Assembly: GCA_021776395.1 (NCBI GenBank)
Contig: JAJFFZ010000200.1
Coordinates: forward strand, 1-36,571
Direction: 5' to 3'
DNA from: Hyphococcus sp.
GTDB lineage: Bacteria; Pseudomonadota; Alphaproteobacteria; Caulobacterales; Parvularculaceae
DNA length: 36,571 nucleotides
The position numbers and the translations under genes were made by a program. Numbering within the stretch: position 1 is the first letter of the stretch; every line of letters starts with the position of its first letter. The notes under the pieces are model-generated. The model searched no databases. It was not told the origin of the DNA and saw nothing but the letters and a program-made list of their open reading frames with translations. This document shows, one piece after another, positions 16,386 to 26,102 of this stretch.

Positions 16386-18488
16386 ATGCTCATTCCGGTA
16401 AAAACGTCTTGCGTTTCGAAAAGCAACCGCAACATTGCGTCTGCATCACAACCATCAAGGCGGCGCAGCCTTAACCGCTTCGCACATGACCGCAGCGGCA
16501 ATATCGCAATCTTGTTCGTGTTCATGTCGACAGTGTTGTTTCTTTTTGTCGGCGGCGCGGTTGATTATAGCCGCTGGAACGCTGTCAGAGCCGATATGAT
16601 TGAATCGATGGACGCAGCCAGCCTCGCTGTTGCTCAACTTGCAGCCGCCGATGACACACTAACGCCGACCCAGCTCGAGGCTTATGGCGATGCTTTTTTC
16701 AAAGAAAATTTTGACTATGAAGACCAACTCCTCACAGGCTGGAACATAGATTTCAACCTCTCTAACACAGCCGTCATCTCAACGTGTATAACCGGCCAGA
16801 TATCAACCTTTCTCCTGGGCGTTACCGGCATCACTGAACTTGATATTGACAAATGTGTCGAGATTATTCCTCAAGGGTCGGGGCGCATTGAACTGGCGCT
16901 TGTGCTCGACGTCACCGGTTCGATGAGTTGGAACGATTCAAACGGCCAAAATAAATTGAATAGCCTACGGACCGCCGTAACGGCGTTGCTCGATGTTCTG
17001 TTTGAGGGCAACGCGACAAGCGACAATGTAAGAGTGGGCGTGGTTCCGTTTAATCAACATGTGAACGCAGGCGCCTCCAGCGGTTGGACCAGTAGCTGGG
17101 GCGACTTGAACGGAGTTGCAGCTTACAATGGGGCGCGGTTCTTTCACGTTGATGAGAACGGCGTTGTGGATGCTAACCGAAAAGTCAATCACTACGACCT
17201 TTTCAACTCTGATCCAGACAGAAGTTGGGACGGGTGTCTGGAGGCAAGGCCCTATCCGCTCGATGAGCTGGACACTGAGCCAGGTTTGGCGACAACAACT
17301 TCTGTTATAAACGCAGCCATGCAAACGCCGTCATCGGCCGATGAACCCGATTCGCTTATGCGCTCGGCATTCAACAGCATGCCGAACATTAACACAGAAT
17401 TCACGGTTGCAGACCTTGCTTCCGCCGACAACTCCAGATGGGTGCCTGTCTTTCTGGCTGACGAACCTGATTGCAACAACTCAGATGACTGTGACAATGG
17501 CGACTACAGTGAATCCGGAACTGTCAATGGCGTCAACTGGAGCGGTTACTGGTTTGACGATCCCGATGATGACAATGTCCTGACATGGGTCAGGGAATCT
17601 TCCTACTCTAACCGGTATTACATAGACGATCATGATTTTACCAATGATAATCAGGGTACGCCATTTAACAAGTACGTGCCAATCGTCAGCCATTTCAGAG
17701 AAGTCAACCAGGGCAACATTACCGATACGCCCTTTTTAAACTGGATGACAAAGCAGGGTGTCAAACCGCTCACCGGTTACGGCAAACAGGAATATATTAT
17801 GCGCACCGGCTATGTCGGCTGGTGGGACCCTGGAACCCAGACCTATAAATATCGTTATGACCTGCCCAAGGGTAGCTCGTCGAAGGGGCCGAATTACAGC
17901 GCCTGTCCGGAGCCAATTCTGCCGCTAACGGATACACGCGCCGATATCGACGGCGCCGGCACTGGCATCATGGAACAGTTGGTCGCCACCGGCGCCACAA
18001 ACATCCCGGCTGGCGCAGTTTGGGGGTGGCGTGTCGTTTCCCCGGACGCTCCGTTTACTGAGGCCATTGCCCCAGGCGAAATCGGGCCGGGCAGCTCAAC
18101 CTATGATGACTGGCAGAAGGCTGTTGTCATTATGACAGACGGCGAAAATTATTTCGGCGGCCGAAGCACGCATTGGGGGTCATCCATCTCCGCCTTCGGC
18201 TATGAGATTGAAGAGCGTATGGGCGACGGTATTGATCAAAGCAACAAAATGGAAAATGAAGCGGATAATAAAATTCTTCGCATCTGTCGTCGGATGAAGG
18301 AGGACAATGTTCTCGTCTATACGATTGTGTTTGACGTGAATGTGGGAAGCACCATTGAAAGCATCTTCAAATCCTGTGCGACACAGCCTACCGCGCCATA
18401 TTTTTTCAACGCGCCGGATGGCGATCAATTAGCAACAGCGTTTGGCGATATCGCCGACGATCTGGTTAAACTTCACATCAGTAAGTAA
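16386..18488 (+). CDS. TadG-like pilus assembly protein with von Willebrand factor A domain
   Basis: 700 aa; RFAHDRSGNIAILFVFMSTVLFLFVGGAVDYSRW (TadE/TadG-like N-terminus) and MIDAS motif LVLDVTGSMSW; VIMTDGEN. Confidence 0.85.
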   Translation: MLIPVKTSCVSKSNRNIASASQPSRRRSLNRFAHDRSGNIAILFVFMSTVLFLFVGGAVDYSRWNAVRADMIESMDAASLAVAQLAAADDTLTPTQLEAYGDAFFKENFDYEDQLLTGWNIDFNLSNTAVISTCITGQISTFLLGVTGITELDIDKCVEIIPQGSGRIELALVLDVTGSMSWNDSNGQNKLNSLRTAVTALLDVLFEGNATSDNVRVGVVPFNQHVNAGASSGWTSSWGDLNGVAAYNGARFFHVDENGVVDANRKVNHYDLFNSDPDRSWDGCLEARPYPLDELDTEPGLATTTSVINAAMQTPSSADEPDSLMRSAFNSMPNINTEFTVADLASADNSRWVPVFLADEPDCNNSDDCDNGDYSESGTVNGVNWSGYWFDDPDDDNVLTWVRESSYSNRYYIDDHDFTNDNQGTPFNKYVPIVSHFREVNQGNITDTPFLNWMTKQGVKPLTGYGKQEYIMRTGYVGWWDPGTQTYKYRYDLPKGSSSKGPNYSACPEPILPLTDTRADIDGAGTGIMEQLVATGATNIPAGAVWGWRVVSPDAPFTEAIAPGEIGPGSSTYDDWQKAVVIMTDGENYFGGRSTHWGSSISAFGYEIEERMGDGIDQSNKMENEADNKILRICRRMKEDNVLVYTIVFDVNVGSTIESIFKSCATQPTAPYFFNAPDGDQLATAFGDIADDLVKLHISK

Positions 18489-18496
18489 GGCGGCTT

Positions 18497-19105
18497 GTGA
18501 TGAGTTTGTCCAAACCAACGAACCCAAAACGCTCACGCTGGTTGCGCTTTGCGCTAAGGCGGCGGCGCTTTGCCGGAGACCGCAGCGGCGCCGCTGCTGT
18601 TGAGTTCTCCATGGTCGCTCCGGTGTTTTTGTTGATGATGTTTTCAACGTTCGAAATTGGCTGGTTCTTTTACGCCAATTCCATTGTCGATGCATCCGTT
18701 GCAGAAGCAGCACGGCTCGTCAAAACCGGTCAGATACAACAAATGGCCGGCACTCCCCAACAGAAATACGACCTCATCTACAATACGCTCTGCGATGTGC
18801 TGGATACGTTTGGTACGTGCAATACACGCCTGACTGTCGAAGTGCAAACCTATACATCTTTTAGCGATCTTGCCGCTGACGTCACGCCGCCTACCTGTGC
18901 GTCTGCGCCGCCGGCTGCTGTCAGCGCTATTCCGTTTAATCCCGGCAACCAGCTTGATATTGTTCGTGTACGTGTCTGTTTTATCTATGACACAATCAAT
19001 CCCGCCATTGGCATTAATCTTTCTCAGCCCGGCACAAATAATCGGAACCTTATTTCATCAATGATATTCCGAAATGAACCTTATCAGACAGGCGCAACAC
19101 CATAG
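18497..19105 (+). CDS. TadE-like pseudopilin
   Basis: 202 aa; GDRSGAAAVEFSMVAPVFLLMMFSTFEIGWFFYANS. Confidence 0.88.
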   Translation: MMSLSKPTNPKRSRWLRFALRRRRFAGDRSGAAAVEFSMVAPVFLLMMFSTFEIGWFFYANSIVDASVAEAARLVKTGQIQQMAGTPQQKYDLIYNTLCDVLDTFGTCNTRLTVEVQTYTSFSDLAADVTPPTCASAPPAAVSAIPFNPGNQLDIVRVRVCFIYDTINPAIGINLSQPGTNNRNLISSMIFRNEPYQTGATP

Positions 19106-19119
19106 CGGAACGCAGGCGG

Positions 19120-19710
19120 GTGAAAATCATGATTATGAAAAAAAACTTCCAGCTCATTCGAAATTTTGCATCATGCAGAAAAGGCATGGCGGCGACCGAG
19201 TTCGCCTTGCTGCTGCCGGTAATGTTCACCCTGTTTTTTGGCATGCTGGAGACATCCGATGTCGCAACCGCGAACCGACGCGCCGCCATCGCCGTCAACA
19301 CGATTTCGGACCTCGCCGCACAATCAACTGCGCTCACCTATGACGATGTCAATAATCTGATTGGCGGCGCCCTGCAAATTCTCGATCCGGCCGCCGGCGC
19401 TGTACTTAATGTAAATGTCGTCAGTGTCATAGCCGATCCAAACGGCGATCCAATCATCCATTGGAGCCGAGATGAATTGGGCGCCCAGCCCTATACGCCT
19501 GGCGACTCATACACTAGCCTCAACGACAATACGGTATTGAATCCTTTGGGCTCGCTCATCGTTGTAGAAATAACCTACCCCTACTCGCCGCCTTTCACGA
19601 GTTACTTTGTAAGCTCCCCGGTGGTGTTTGCCAAAACTTCGATCCGTTGGCCGCGCCTCGTCAGCAAGGTTCAGCTTTGTGATAATAACGGCGCCAACTG
19701 CACGACGTAA
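19120..19710 (+). CDS. TadE/TadF-like pseudopilin
   Basis: 196 aa; CRKGMAATEFALLLPVMFTLFFGMLETSDVATANRR; GTG start. Confidence 0.86.
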   Translation: MKIMIMKKNFQLIRNFASCRKGMAATEFALLLPVMFTLFFGMLETSDVATANRRAAIAVNTISDLAAQSTALTYDDVNNLIGGALQILDPAAGAVLNVNVVSVIADPNGDPIIHWSRDELGAQPYTPGDSYTSLNDNTVLNPLGSLIVVEITYPYSPPFTSYFVSSPVVFAKTSIRWPRLVSKVQLCDNNGANCTT

Positions 19711-19743
19711 TTACATCCGTGGGCGACGCAGCCCCCTGGCCTG

Positions 19744-21411
19744 TTATCGGGTCAGGGGTTTGTATTTGAGCCGTTTGGGGATGTCGGCGTCGTTGCCTAA
19801 GCGGCGTTTTTTATCTTCCATATAATCTTCGAAGTTGCCTTCAAACCATTCCACATGGCTGTCGCCTTCAAAGGCGAGGATATGCGTGGCGATGCGGTCC
19901 AGAAACCACCGGTCATGCGAGATGATGACGGCGCAACCGGCGAAATCTTCTAATGCGCCCTCAAGCTCGCGCAGCGTGTCAACGTCGAGATCGTTGGTCG
20001 GCTCGTCAAGCAGAAGCAAGTTGGCGCCCTCTTTCAGCATCTTCGCCAGCTGCACGCGGTTGCGCTCACCGCCGGAAAGGCTGCCGACTTTCTTTTGCTG
20101 GTCCCCGCCCTTGAAATTGAACCAGCCGACATAAGCGCGACTGGAAATCTCCCGCTTTCCCAGTTGAATAACATCGTTGCCGCCAGAAATTTCCTCCCAG
20201 ACATTCTTACCGCCATCGAGGCTCTCGCGGGTCTGATCGATATAGCCCATTTTGACGGTCTCGCCGATCCGCAAGGCGCCGCTATCGGGCGTGTCCTGCC
20301 CCGTCAGCATGCGAAACAGCGTCGTCTTGCCGGCGCCGTTCGGCCCCACCACGCCGACGATGCCGCCGGGCGGAAGCTGAAAACTCAAATCGTCAAACAG
20401 CAGCTTGTCGCCGAAACCTTTTTTAAGGTTGTCCACCTCGATAACCACGCCGCCAAGGCGCGGGCCCGGTGGAATTTGAATTTGCGCCTGTCCGACATCC
20501 TGGGCGCCGGCTTTGGCGAGCAGATCCTCATAGGCGCTGATGCGGGCTTTTGATTTCGCCTGGCGCGCACGCGGAGACGCTTTAATCCAGTCAACCTCGC
20601 GGTCGAGTGTTTTCTTACGGTTGCCCTCTTCGCGTTGTTCTTGTTCCAGGCGTTTGCGTTTTTGTTCGACCCAGGACGAATAGTTTCCCTCAAACGGAAT
20701 GCCCCTCGCCCGGTCGAGCTCTAAAATCCAGCCGGTGACATTATCGAGGAAATACCGGTCATGGGTCACCAGAACAACCGCGCCCGGAAACTCGCGCAGA
20801 TGGTGCTCAAGCCAGGCCACCGATTCCGCATCAAGGTGGTTGGTCGGCTCGTCCAGCAACAACAAATCAGGCTTTGACAATAATAACGCCGCCAGAGCGA
20901 CGCGGCGCTTTTCGCCGCCGGATAATTTATCAACCGACCAATCGCCGGGCGGACAACGCAAGGCGCCCATGGCCATCTCAATTTTCGAATCGATATCCCA
21001 GCCATCGGCCGCATCGATCTCTTCTTGCAGCGCTGACATTTTCTCCATCAGCTCATCAGAATAGTTCTCGCCGAGCTCCACCGACACGGCGTTAAACGCA
21101 TCAATCTTGGCTTTGACCGATCCGACCCCTTCCATCACATTTTCAAAAACCGTCTTTGTCGCGTCCAGAACCGGCTCCTGAGGCAAAAATCCGACCCGCG
21201 CGCCATCGGCGGCATAGGCCTCGCCGGAGAACTCCTGGTCAATTCCGGCCATAATCTTCAAAAGCGTCGATTTGCCGGACCCATTGACCCCGACAACCCC
21301 GATTTTGGCGTCGGGAAAGAACTGTAAGTGTATGTCTTCTAATATCTTTTTGCCGCCCGTGAACTGCTTTGTCAGGCCTTGCATGAAGTAGATATACTGG
21401 TATTTCGCCAT
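19744..21411 (-). CDS. ettA: Energy-dependent translational throttle protein EttA (ABC-F)
   Basis: 555 aa; two ABC domains (GVNGSGKSTLLKI, LSGGEKRRVALAALLLSKPDLLLLDEPTNHLD; GPNGAGKTTLFRM, LSGGERNRVQLAKML) and ABC-F linker. Confidence 0.95.
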   Translation of the reverse strand: MAKYQYIYFMQGLTKQFTGGKKILEDIHLQFFPDAKIGVVGVNGSGKSTLLKIMAGIDQEFSGEAYAADGARVGFLPQEPVLDATKTVFENVMEGVGSVKAKIDAFNAVSVELGENYSDELMEKMSALQEEIDAADGWDIDSKIEMAMGALRCPPGDWSVDKLSGGEKRRVALAALLLSKPDLLLLDEPTNHLDAESVAWLEHHLREFPGAVVLVTHDRYFLDNVTGWILELDRARGIPFEGNYSSWVEQKRKRLEQEQREEGNRKKTLDREVDWIKASPRARQAKSKARISAYEDLLAKAGAQDVGQAQIQIPPGPRLGGVVIEVDNLKKGFGDKLLFDDLSFQLPPGGIVGVVGPNGAGKTTLFRMLTGQDTPDSGALRIGETVKMGYIDQTRESLDGGKNVWEEISGGNDVIQLGKREISSRAYVGWFNFKGGDQQKKVGSLSGGERNRVQLAKMLKEGANLLLLDEPTNDLDVDTLRELEGALEDFAGCAVIISHDRWFLDRIATHILAFEGDSHVEWFEGNFEDYMEDKKRRLGNDADIPKRLKYKPLTR

Positions 21412-21571
21412 CGGGTTGAATGCGCTCCTGCGCTTTGAGAATCGTTGCTGCGGGGAAACAGCGCGGCGTCTTATCGCGCAAACCGCCTCATTTCAACTAA
21501 TGAGCATTTTCCCGTAGCCAAGTTTGCCTATATGGTAGGCATAACAAGAAGGCTTGCGGGGTTAGGGCGTT

Positions 21572-22123
21572 ATGGCGGGATATGTCGAAAAGACTTTGGC
21601 GGGTGGTGAAGAGGTTGTTCATCGCGCGAATTACAATTGGACCTATAGTTTCTTTCCGGTGTTTTGGTTTGCGCTCGGCGCCGCCTCGCTGGTGTTTATT
21701 TTCTTCGTCCAGTACGCCGCCGGCGTTCCCTATGAGGCGCTGAAAGTCGGTTGGTGGTCGGGCATAATTGCTGCGGCGGCTGGCTCTGTTATTTTGGCCA
21801 ATCACATCATCATCCTGGTGACCACCGAAATTGTCGTCACCACTTACCGGTTTGTTTACAAGACCGGCCTGGTTTCGCGACATACGCAAGAAGTAAGCCT
21901 CAACAAGATTGAGGAAATCACGTTGCATCAGACGGTTTGGGGGCGGTTTCTCGGTTTCGGCAAGCTGGTGCTGCGCGGCACCGGCGTCGGCGTCATCACC
22001 CTGCCCAATCTCGACGACCCGATCCGCCTGCGCAGGAGTATCGACAACACCCAGGCGGCGCTACGCACCGACCACCGCCGGCGCCAGCGCATCAATGATG
22101 ATGATGATGAAGACGATTATTGA
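21572..22123 (+). CDS. PH (bPH2/YdbT-like) domain membrane protein
   Basis: 183 aa; YVEKTLAGGEEVVHRANYNWTYSFFPV and TTEIVVTTYRFVYKTGLVSRHTQEVSLNKIEEI; acidic tail from (ATG)5 repeat. Confidence 0.8.
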   Translation: MAGYVEKTLAGGEEVVHRANYNWTYSFFPVFWFALGAASLVFIFFVQYAAGVPYEALKVGWWSGIIAAAAGSVILANHIIILVTTEIVVTTYRFVYKTGLVSRHTQEVSLNKIEEITLHQTVWGRFLGFGKLVLRGTGVGVITLPNLDDPIRLRRSIDNTQAALRTDHRRRQRINDDDDEDDY

Positions 22124-22149
22124 ATAGAGCATATACGGATATGTGTGAC

Positions 22150-22176
22150 GCGTTGAAAGCTATTCGCTTTCAACGC
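22150..22176. terminator. Perfect 11-bp stem hairpin between convergent genes
   Basis: GCGTTGAAAGC-tattc-GCTTTCAACGC. Confidence 0.6.
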
Positions 22177-22202
22177 CGATAGATATGCCGCAAACAACGA
22201 AT

Positions 22203-22245
22203 CTAGAGCAAATCCATTATTCAATTTAACTCGGATTTGCTCTAG
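22203..22245. repeat. Perfect 13-bp inverted repeat overlapping hydrolase 3' end
   Basis: CTAGAGCAAATCC-N17-GGATTTGCTCTAG; right arm lies in the last codons of ORF 22226-23065. Confidence 0.75.
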
Positions 22246-23065
22246 CCGGCGCGCGGAACACGACGCCCTTGAGGCCGTCACGGTCAAACGGCGCCCATTC
22301 GCCTTCCTTTTGCGCCAGGCGATCGGCGATGAGATAGACCACCAGCGGGTTGACGCCGAGGCCGAAATGGCTCGCCGGGACTTCGATGTTTTCCGTATAG
22401 GGATGGCTTGGATCATCATGCTGGACCGAGCCGCGCCAGGCGACGATGCCGTCCGTCTTTGAAAAAATCGACGTCGTCGGCGCCGGCGGCGGGACATTGA
22501 GCTGCGCCATGCGTTCCGATTGGCTCTCGTCCGGCGAACCGTTCAGACGATCATACAGGCTTCGAGCGTTAGAATGTTTGCGGTCCGGCGAAATTGGGCT
22601 GCCGAGCGTGATGACACTGCGTACCAAGTCCGGTCTTGCCTTGGCGATTTCCCGCGCGAACAACCCGCCAAGGCTCCAGCCAATGATCGAAATCTTGCGA
22701 TTATGCTGTTCGTAAATTTCATCGAGCAATGAGAGCATTTCCGCTTCGCGGGCGTCGTCAAATTTGAGGTTGCGGCCAAGCCCCCAGGCATAGGGCGCAT
22801 AGTCAAGGTCCTTCAAAACGCCGCGCAACGGGCGGGTCGAGACATCGCTGGCGAGGAAGCCCGGCAGCACCAACACCGGATGCCCGTCGCCGCTCGGCAA
22901 CCGGTTCATGAGCGGGCGCAACGCATAAAACCAGCTAAGCTCAAAAACCGCGCGGCCTTCCGTCAGTGTCCAGAATAAGGATGGCGGTTTTGCGTTGTCA
23001 TCATGCGTCATGGTCTCGGCCTGCGTTAAAGTCTCAGCCTGCGTTAAAGTCTCAGTCTGCATCAT
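22226..23065 (-). CDS. Alpha/beta hydrolase (lipase-like)
   Basis: 279 aa; PVLVLPGFLASDVSTRPLRGVL, IIGWSLGGLFAREIAKARPDLVRSVITLGSPI (GxSxG). Confidence 0.85.
   Translation of the reverse strand: MMQTETLTQAETLTQAETMTHDDNAKPPSLFWTLTEGRAVFELSWFYALRPLMNRLPSGDGHPVLVLPGFLASDVSTRPLRGVLKDLDYAPYAWGLGRNLKFDDAREAEMLSLLDEIYEQHNRKISIIGWSLGGLFAREIAKARPDLVRSVITLGSPISPDRKHSNARSLYDRLNGSPDESQSERMAQLNVPPPAPTTSIFSKTDGIVAWRGSVQHDDPSHPYTENIEVPASHFGLGVNPLVVYLIADRLAQKEGEWAPFDRDGLKGVVFRAPARANPS
23013..23062. repeat. 18-bp tandem repeat (about 2.8 copies) at the hydrolase 5' end
   Basis: gtctcggcctgcgttaaa / gtctcagcctgcgttaaa / gtctcagtctgcat, encoding QTETLTQAETLTQAETMT. Confidence 0.9.
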
Positions 23066-23145
23066 CGGGCGTTCCGCCTATTGTAACTCTCACCTACCCC
23101 AAAGCATGGGCTGCGCCGTTCTTTGTTGCAAGCAACAATGGCGCC

Positions 23146-24582
23146 TTACGCTGCTTCGTCTCCGACTTGGTCCAGCGCGCTTAAATGCGCTGCATAAGAC
23201 TCTTGTAAATGCCGCATATAATTTTCAGGGTCCGGCATCGCTTCGCGGCAGGCTGTAACGCCAATGGTTATCTCGCCAACATAGCTGTGGACAACATGGC
23301 CGAGGCCAACCCCGTCCAACAGGCAAAGATTCCCATAAAGACCGATCAGTTTCGCGCCGCAAGAATAAATCGGAATTGGCGGCCCCGGCACATTAGTAAC
23401 GACGGTATTGAAGACCGGCTTCATCCGATTGGCCAATCCCCATTGACTATAGGCGCGCGCGCCCAGCCCCATGAACATCGCGGGCGATACTTTCGACATT
23501 TCCGTCATCTGCCGGGCGCCCATCGCATTGCTCATGGCTTTGGATTTTTGCGTCTCTTCATGAACAAAAGCCAGGCGTTCAACCGCATCCTCGATATGCG
23601 TGCCGAGCGGCGCCCGCATTGCCGAGACCTGATTGCCCATTGTGTTTTTTTCAGCCTCGTCGCGCACCGAAATTGGCGCCATCGCCGACAGCGTATCCTC
23701 CGGCAAATCGCCATGGGCGATCAGATAGCTGCGCAGCGCGCCGCCAACGATGGAAAGCACCGCATCATTGACCGTAGCGCCATCAACCAGACGTCGCGTC
23801 TCCTTGATCTTGGCCAGCGAAAACGTCGTGCCGTCAATCACCCGGTGCGGCGAGACAACCTGGTTAAAGCGCGTGCGCGGCGTGTTCATGGCGCCTTTAA
23901 TGTCAAAGTCGCCGCTTAAAAATCCCTTGGCGGCGCGCGCCATTCCGGGCGCCGACTTTATAGCCGCGCCCGCTTGCCTCCACGGCAGCGTCAGCGCACG
24001 AACATAACCGCGGGTTAACAGCCCCAACTGGCTCGGCATGCGCTCCGGTTTCCATGGGTCGGGTTTGGGAATGTCGTCAATCTCCGGCGCGGCGGTGTGC
24101 AACGCCTGCATCAAATCAACACCGGAAACGCCGTCGATAGCTGCGTGATGAATTTTGGTCAGCATCGCGTAGGAGCCCTTCGGCACGCCCTCGACATTAT
24201 CCAACCCCTCGACCACCAGAATTTCCCAGGGCGGACGCGTCAGATCCAGCGGCCGCGCGAAATTTCGCGCCGCAAGAATATTGAGCTGGCGCCAATCGCC
24301 GGGTTTGGGGAGCGCCACATGGCGCACATGATATTCAAGGTCAAAGCGCGGGTCTTCAATCCAATAGGGATAATCAATATTCAAAGGCGGCTTGACCATG
24401 CGCCGGCGCATTACCGGCGCCATATGCAGCCGGCCCTTGATGAATTTTAAAATATCCTTGAAGCGAACAAATCCGCCCGGCGCGGTCGAGGGATCGTAGA
24501 TCAGCACCGAACCGATATGGATCGGCGCGTTGGGTTGCTCAAAGGCGACGAAAGTCGCGTCCAGGCCTTGCATCTGCTGCAT
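23146..24582 (-). CDS. Wax ester synthase/diacylglycerol acyltransferase (WS/DGAT)
   Basis: 478 aa; HHAAIDGVSG (HHxxxDG) active site, PLDLTRPPWEILVVEGL, NVPGPPIPIYSCGAKL motifs. Confidence 0.93.
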   Translation of the reverse strand: MQQMQGLDATFVAFEQPNAPIHIGSVLIYDPSTAPGGFVRFKDILKFIKGRLHMAPVMRRRMVKPPLNIDYPYWIEDPRFDLEYHVRHVALPKPGDWRQLNILAARNFARPLDLTRPPWEILVVEGLDNVEGVPKGSYAMLTKIHHAAIDGVSGVDLMQALHTAAPEIDDIPKPDPWKPERMPSQLGLLTRGYVRALTLPWRQAGAAIKSAPGMARAAKGFLSGDFDIKGAMNTPRTRFNQVVSPHRVIDGTTFSLAKIKETRRLVDGATVNDAVLSIVGGALRSYLIAHGDLPEDTLSAMAPISVRDEAEKNTMGNQVSAMRAPLGTHIEDAVERLAFVHEETQKSKAMSNAMGARQMTEMSKVSPAMFMGLGARAYSQWGLANRMKPVFNTVVTNVPGPPIPIYSCGAKLIGLYGNLCLLDGVGLGHVVHSYVGEITIGVTACREAMPDPENYMRHLQESYAAHLSALDQVGDEAA

Positions 24583-24709
24583 CGTCGCCGCTCCTTAAAA
24601 AATCCGGGGCACTGGCGTTACAAGGCGCTAAAATCCCCATTTTTCAAAGGCTAGCAGTGAATTTTAGAAACGTCACTCTAACCGCGCGAGGCCAGGCAAA
24701 CTGCCGGTT

Positions 24710-25192
24710 CTAAGAAAAACAGGCCATAATGATGCGCTCCAGCCCCTCCCGGTCGATGTCGTCAAACTGCGCCTTTTGATCGCTGTCGACATCCAGCACC
24801 GCAATGAGATCGCCAGAGGCGCCCATCACCGGCACGACGATTTCTGATTGCGCGCGGGCGTCGCAAGCGATATGGCCGGCGAACGCATGCACGTCATCGA
24901 CGATCTGGGTCTGGCGCGTCGCCGCGGCTGTTCCGCATACGCCTTTTCCGACCGGAATGCGCAAACAGCCAAGCGATCCCTGAAAGGGACCGATCACCAA
25001 TTCGTCGGGGCTAGTCGGGTCAACGAGATAAAAGCCGGTCCAGAAATAATACTCAAAGGCGTGATGGAGACTGTTAGACACCGTCGCCATCCGCGCAACG
25101 AGATTGTCCTCGCCGTCAATCACCGCGGCGATTTCTTGTGTAACTTCTGCGTAGCGTTGTTTCTTCTCAACAGCTGTCATCATTTCATCCAT
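24710..25192 (-). CDS. GAF-domain free methionine-(R)-sulfoxide reductase
   Basis: Start reassigned to MDEMMTAVEKK at 25192; NSLHHAFEYYFWTGFYLVD, FQGSLGCLRIPVGKGVCGTAAATRQTQIVDDV typical of fRMsr cysteines. Confidence 0.85.
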   Translation of the reverse strand: MDEMMTAVEKKQRYAEVTQEIAAVIDGEDNLVARMATVSNSLHHAFEYYFWTGFYLVDPTSPDELVIGPFQGSLGCLRIPVGKGVCGTAAATRQTQIVDDVHAFAGHIACDARAQSEIVVPVMGASGDLIAVLDVDSDQKAQFDDIDREGLERIIMACFS

Positions 25193-26102
25193 CCGCTGCA
25201 AACGCCATAACAACCAGCCCGAGAACGGTCGCCAGCGCGCCCGCAACCACGCTCAAACTCACCCAGCCGGCGCCGGCGAAGCCTTCGATCAGGATGATAT
25301 ATGTAGGCGTTAAATAGCCATAGGCAATCGCTTTGCCCGCCGGGATGCGTGTCGCTGCATATTGCAACAGGAAAAACGTGCCGGCGGTGGTGAAGATTGC
25401 GAGATAAGCGATGGTGAACCACACGCTCGCCGGTAGTGCATGCCATGTGGTCGCGACGAGTTCAGGCAATGCGTAAAGCGTGATGCAAACCCAGCTTCCC
25501 GCTAACGTCCAGAAGGTAAAGGTTGTCACCGGCTCGGTGCGGATGAATTTTTTCACCAGCGGCGCATAAGCGCCATGGGCGGCAACGCCAAAGAAAAAGA
25601 TAATTTCGCCGCGCCCGATATCAAAGGCGATCATCGCATTCAGATCACCGCGAAAGATCACCCAGATTGCTCCGATGGCGGCGACGGCGAGGCTGGCGAG
25701 CACTACTGGTCCGGAAATCTGACGTAAGAAGATGTAGGCAAAACCGGCGCTCATAAACGGCATCAATGTAAACATCGCGCCGGTCGAGACTGGGCTGGTG
25801 GTTTTCAGCGCCTCAAACATGGTGATGAAATAAACTCCCATCAACGCACCCAGAACGAAGTAACGCCACACCGCAGCGGGCCGGAAAAACGCCGGCCGCG
25901 CCTCTGCCGGCGTCAGCGCGTAGGCGACGGCGCCCATGATTATTGCGCCAAAGAAAAACCGGATGGAATTGAGCGCGCCGGGCTCGATATGATTGACGGC
26001 GCGATGGCCGATGGAAAAGGAGACCGCAATCAGGAGCGCGAATAACGCCATTGCGAGATGGCCGCGCAACCGGTTCTTGCGCGCCGCATCCGCGTCAGCC
26101 AT
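25185..26102 (-). CDS. DMT (EamA) family transporter
   Basis: 305 aa, ~10 TM; EamA-like repeats. Confidence 0.85.
   Translation of the reverse strand: MADADAARKNRLRGHLAMALFALLIAVSFSIGHRAVNHIEPGALNSIRFFFGAIIMGAVAYALTPAEARPAFFRPAAVWRYFVLGALMGVYFITMFEALKTTSPVSTGAMFTLMPFMSAGFAYIFLRQISGPVVLASLAVAAIGAIWVIFRGDLNAMIAFDIGRGEIIFFFGVAAHGAYAPLVKKFIRTEPVTTFTFWTLAGSWVCITLYALPELVATTWHALPASVWFTIAYLAIFTTAGTFFLLQYAATRIPAGKAIAYGYLTPTYIILIEGFAGAGWVSLSVVAGALATVLGLVVMAFAADG

Noticed and set aside
22095-22109. (ATG)5 microsatellite in the PH-domain gene as a phase-variation switch
   Set aside because: Trinucleotide repeat keeps frame and only changes the length of an acidic tail near the stop; weak case.
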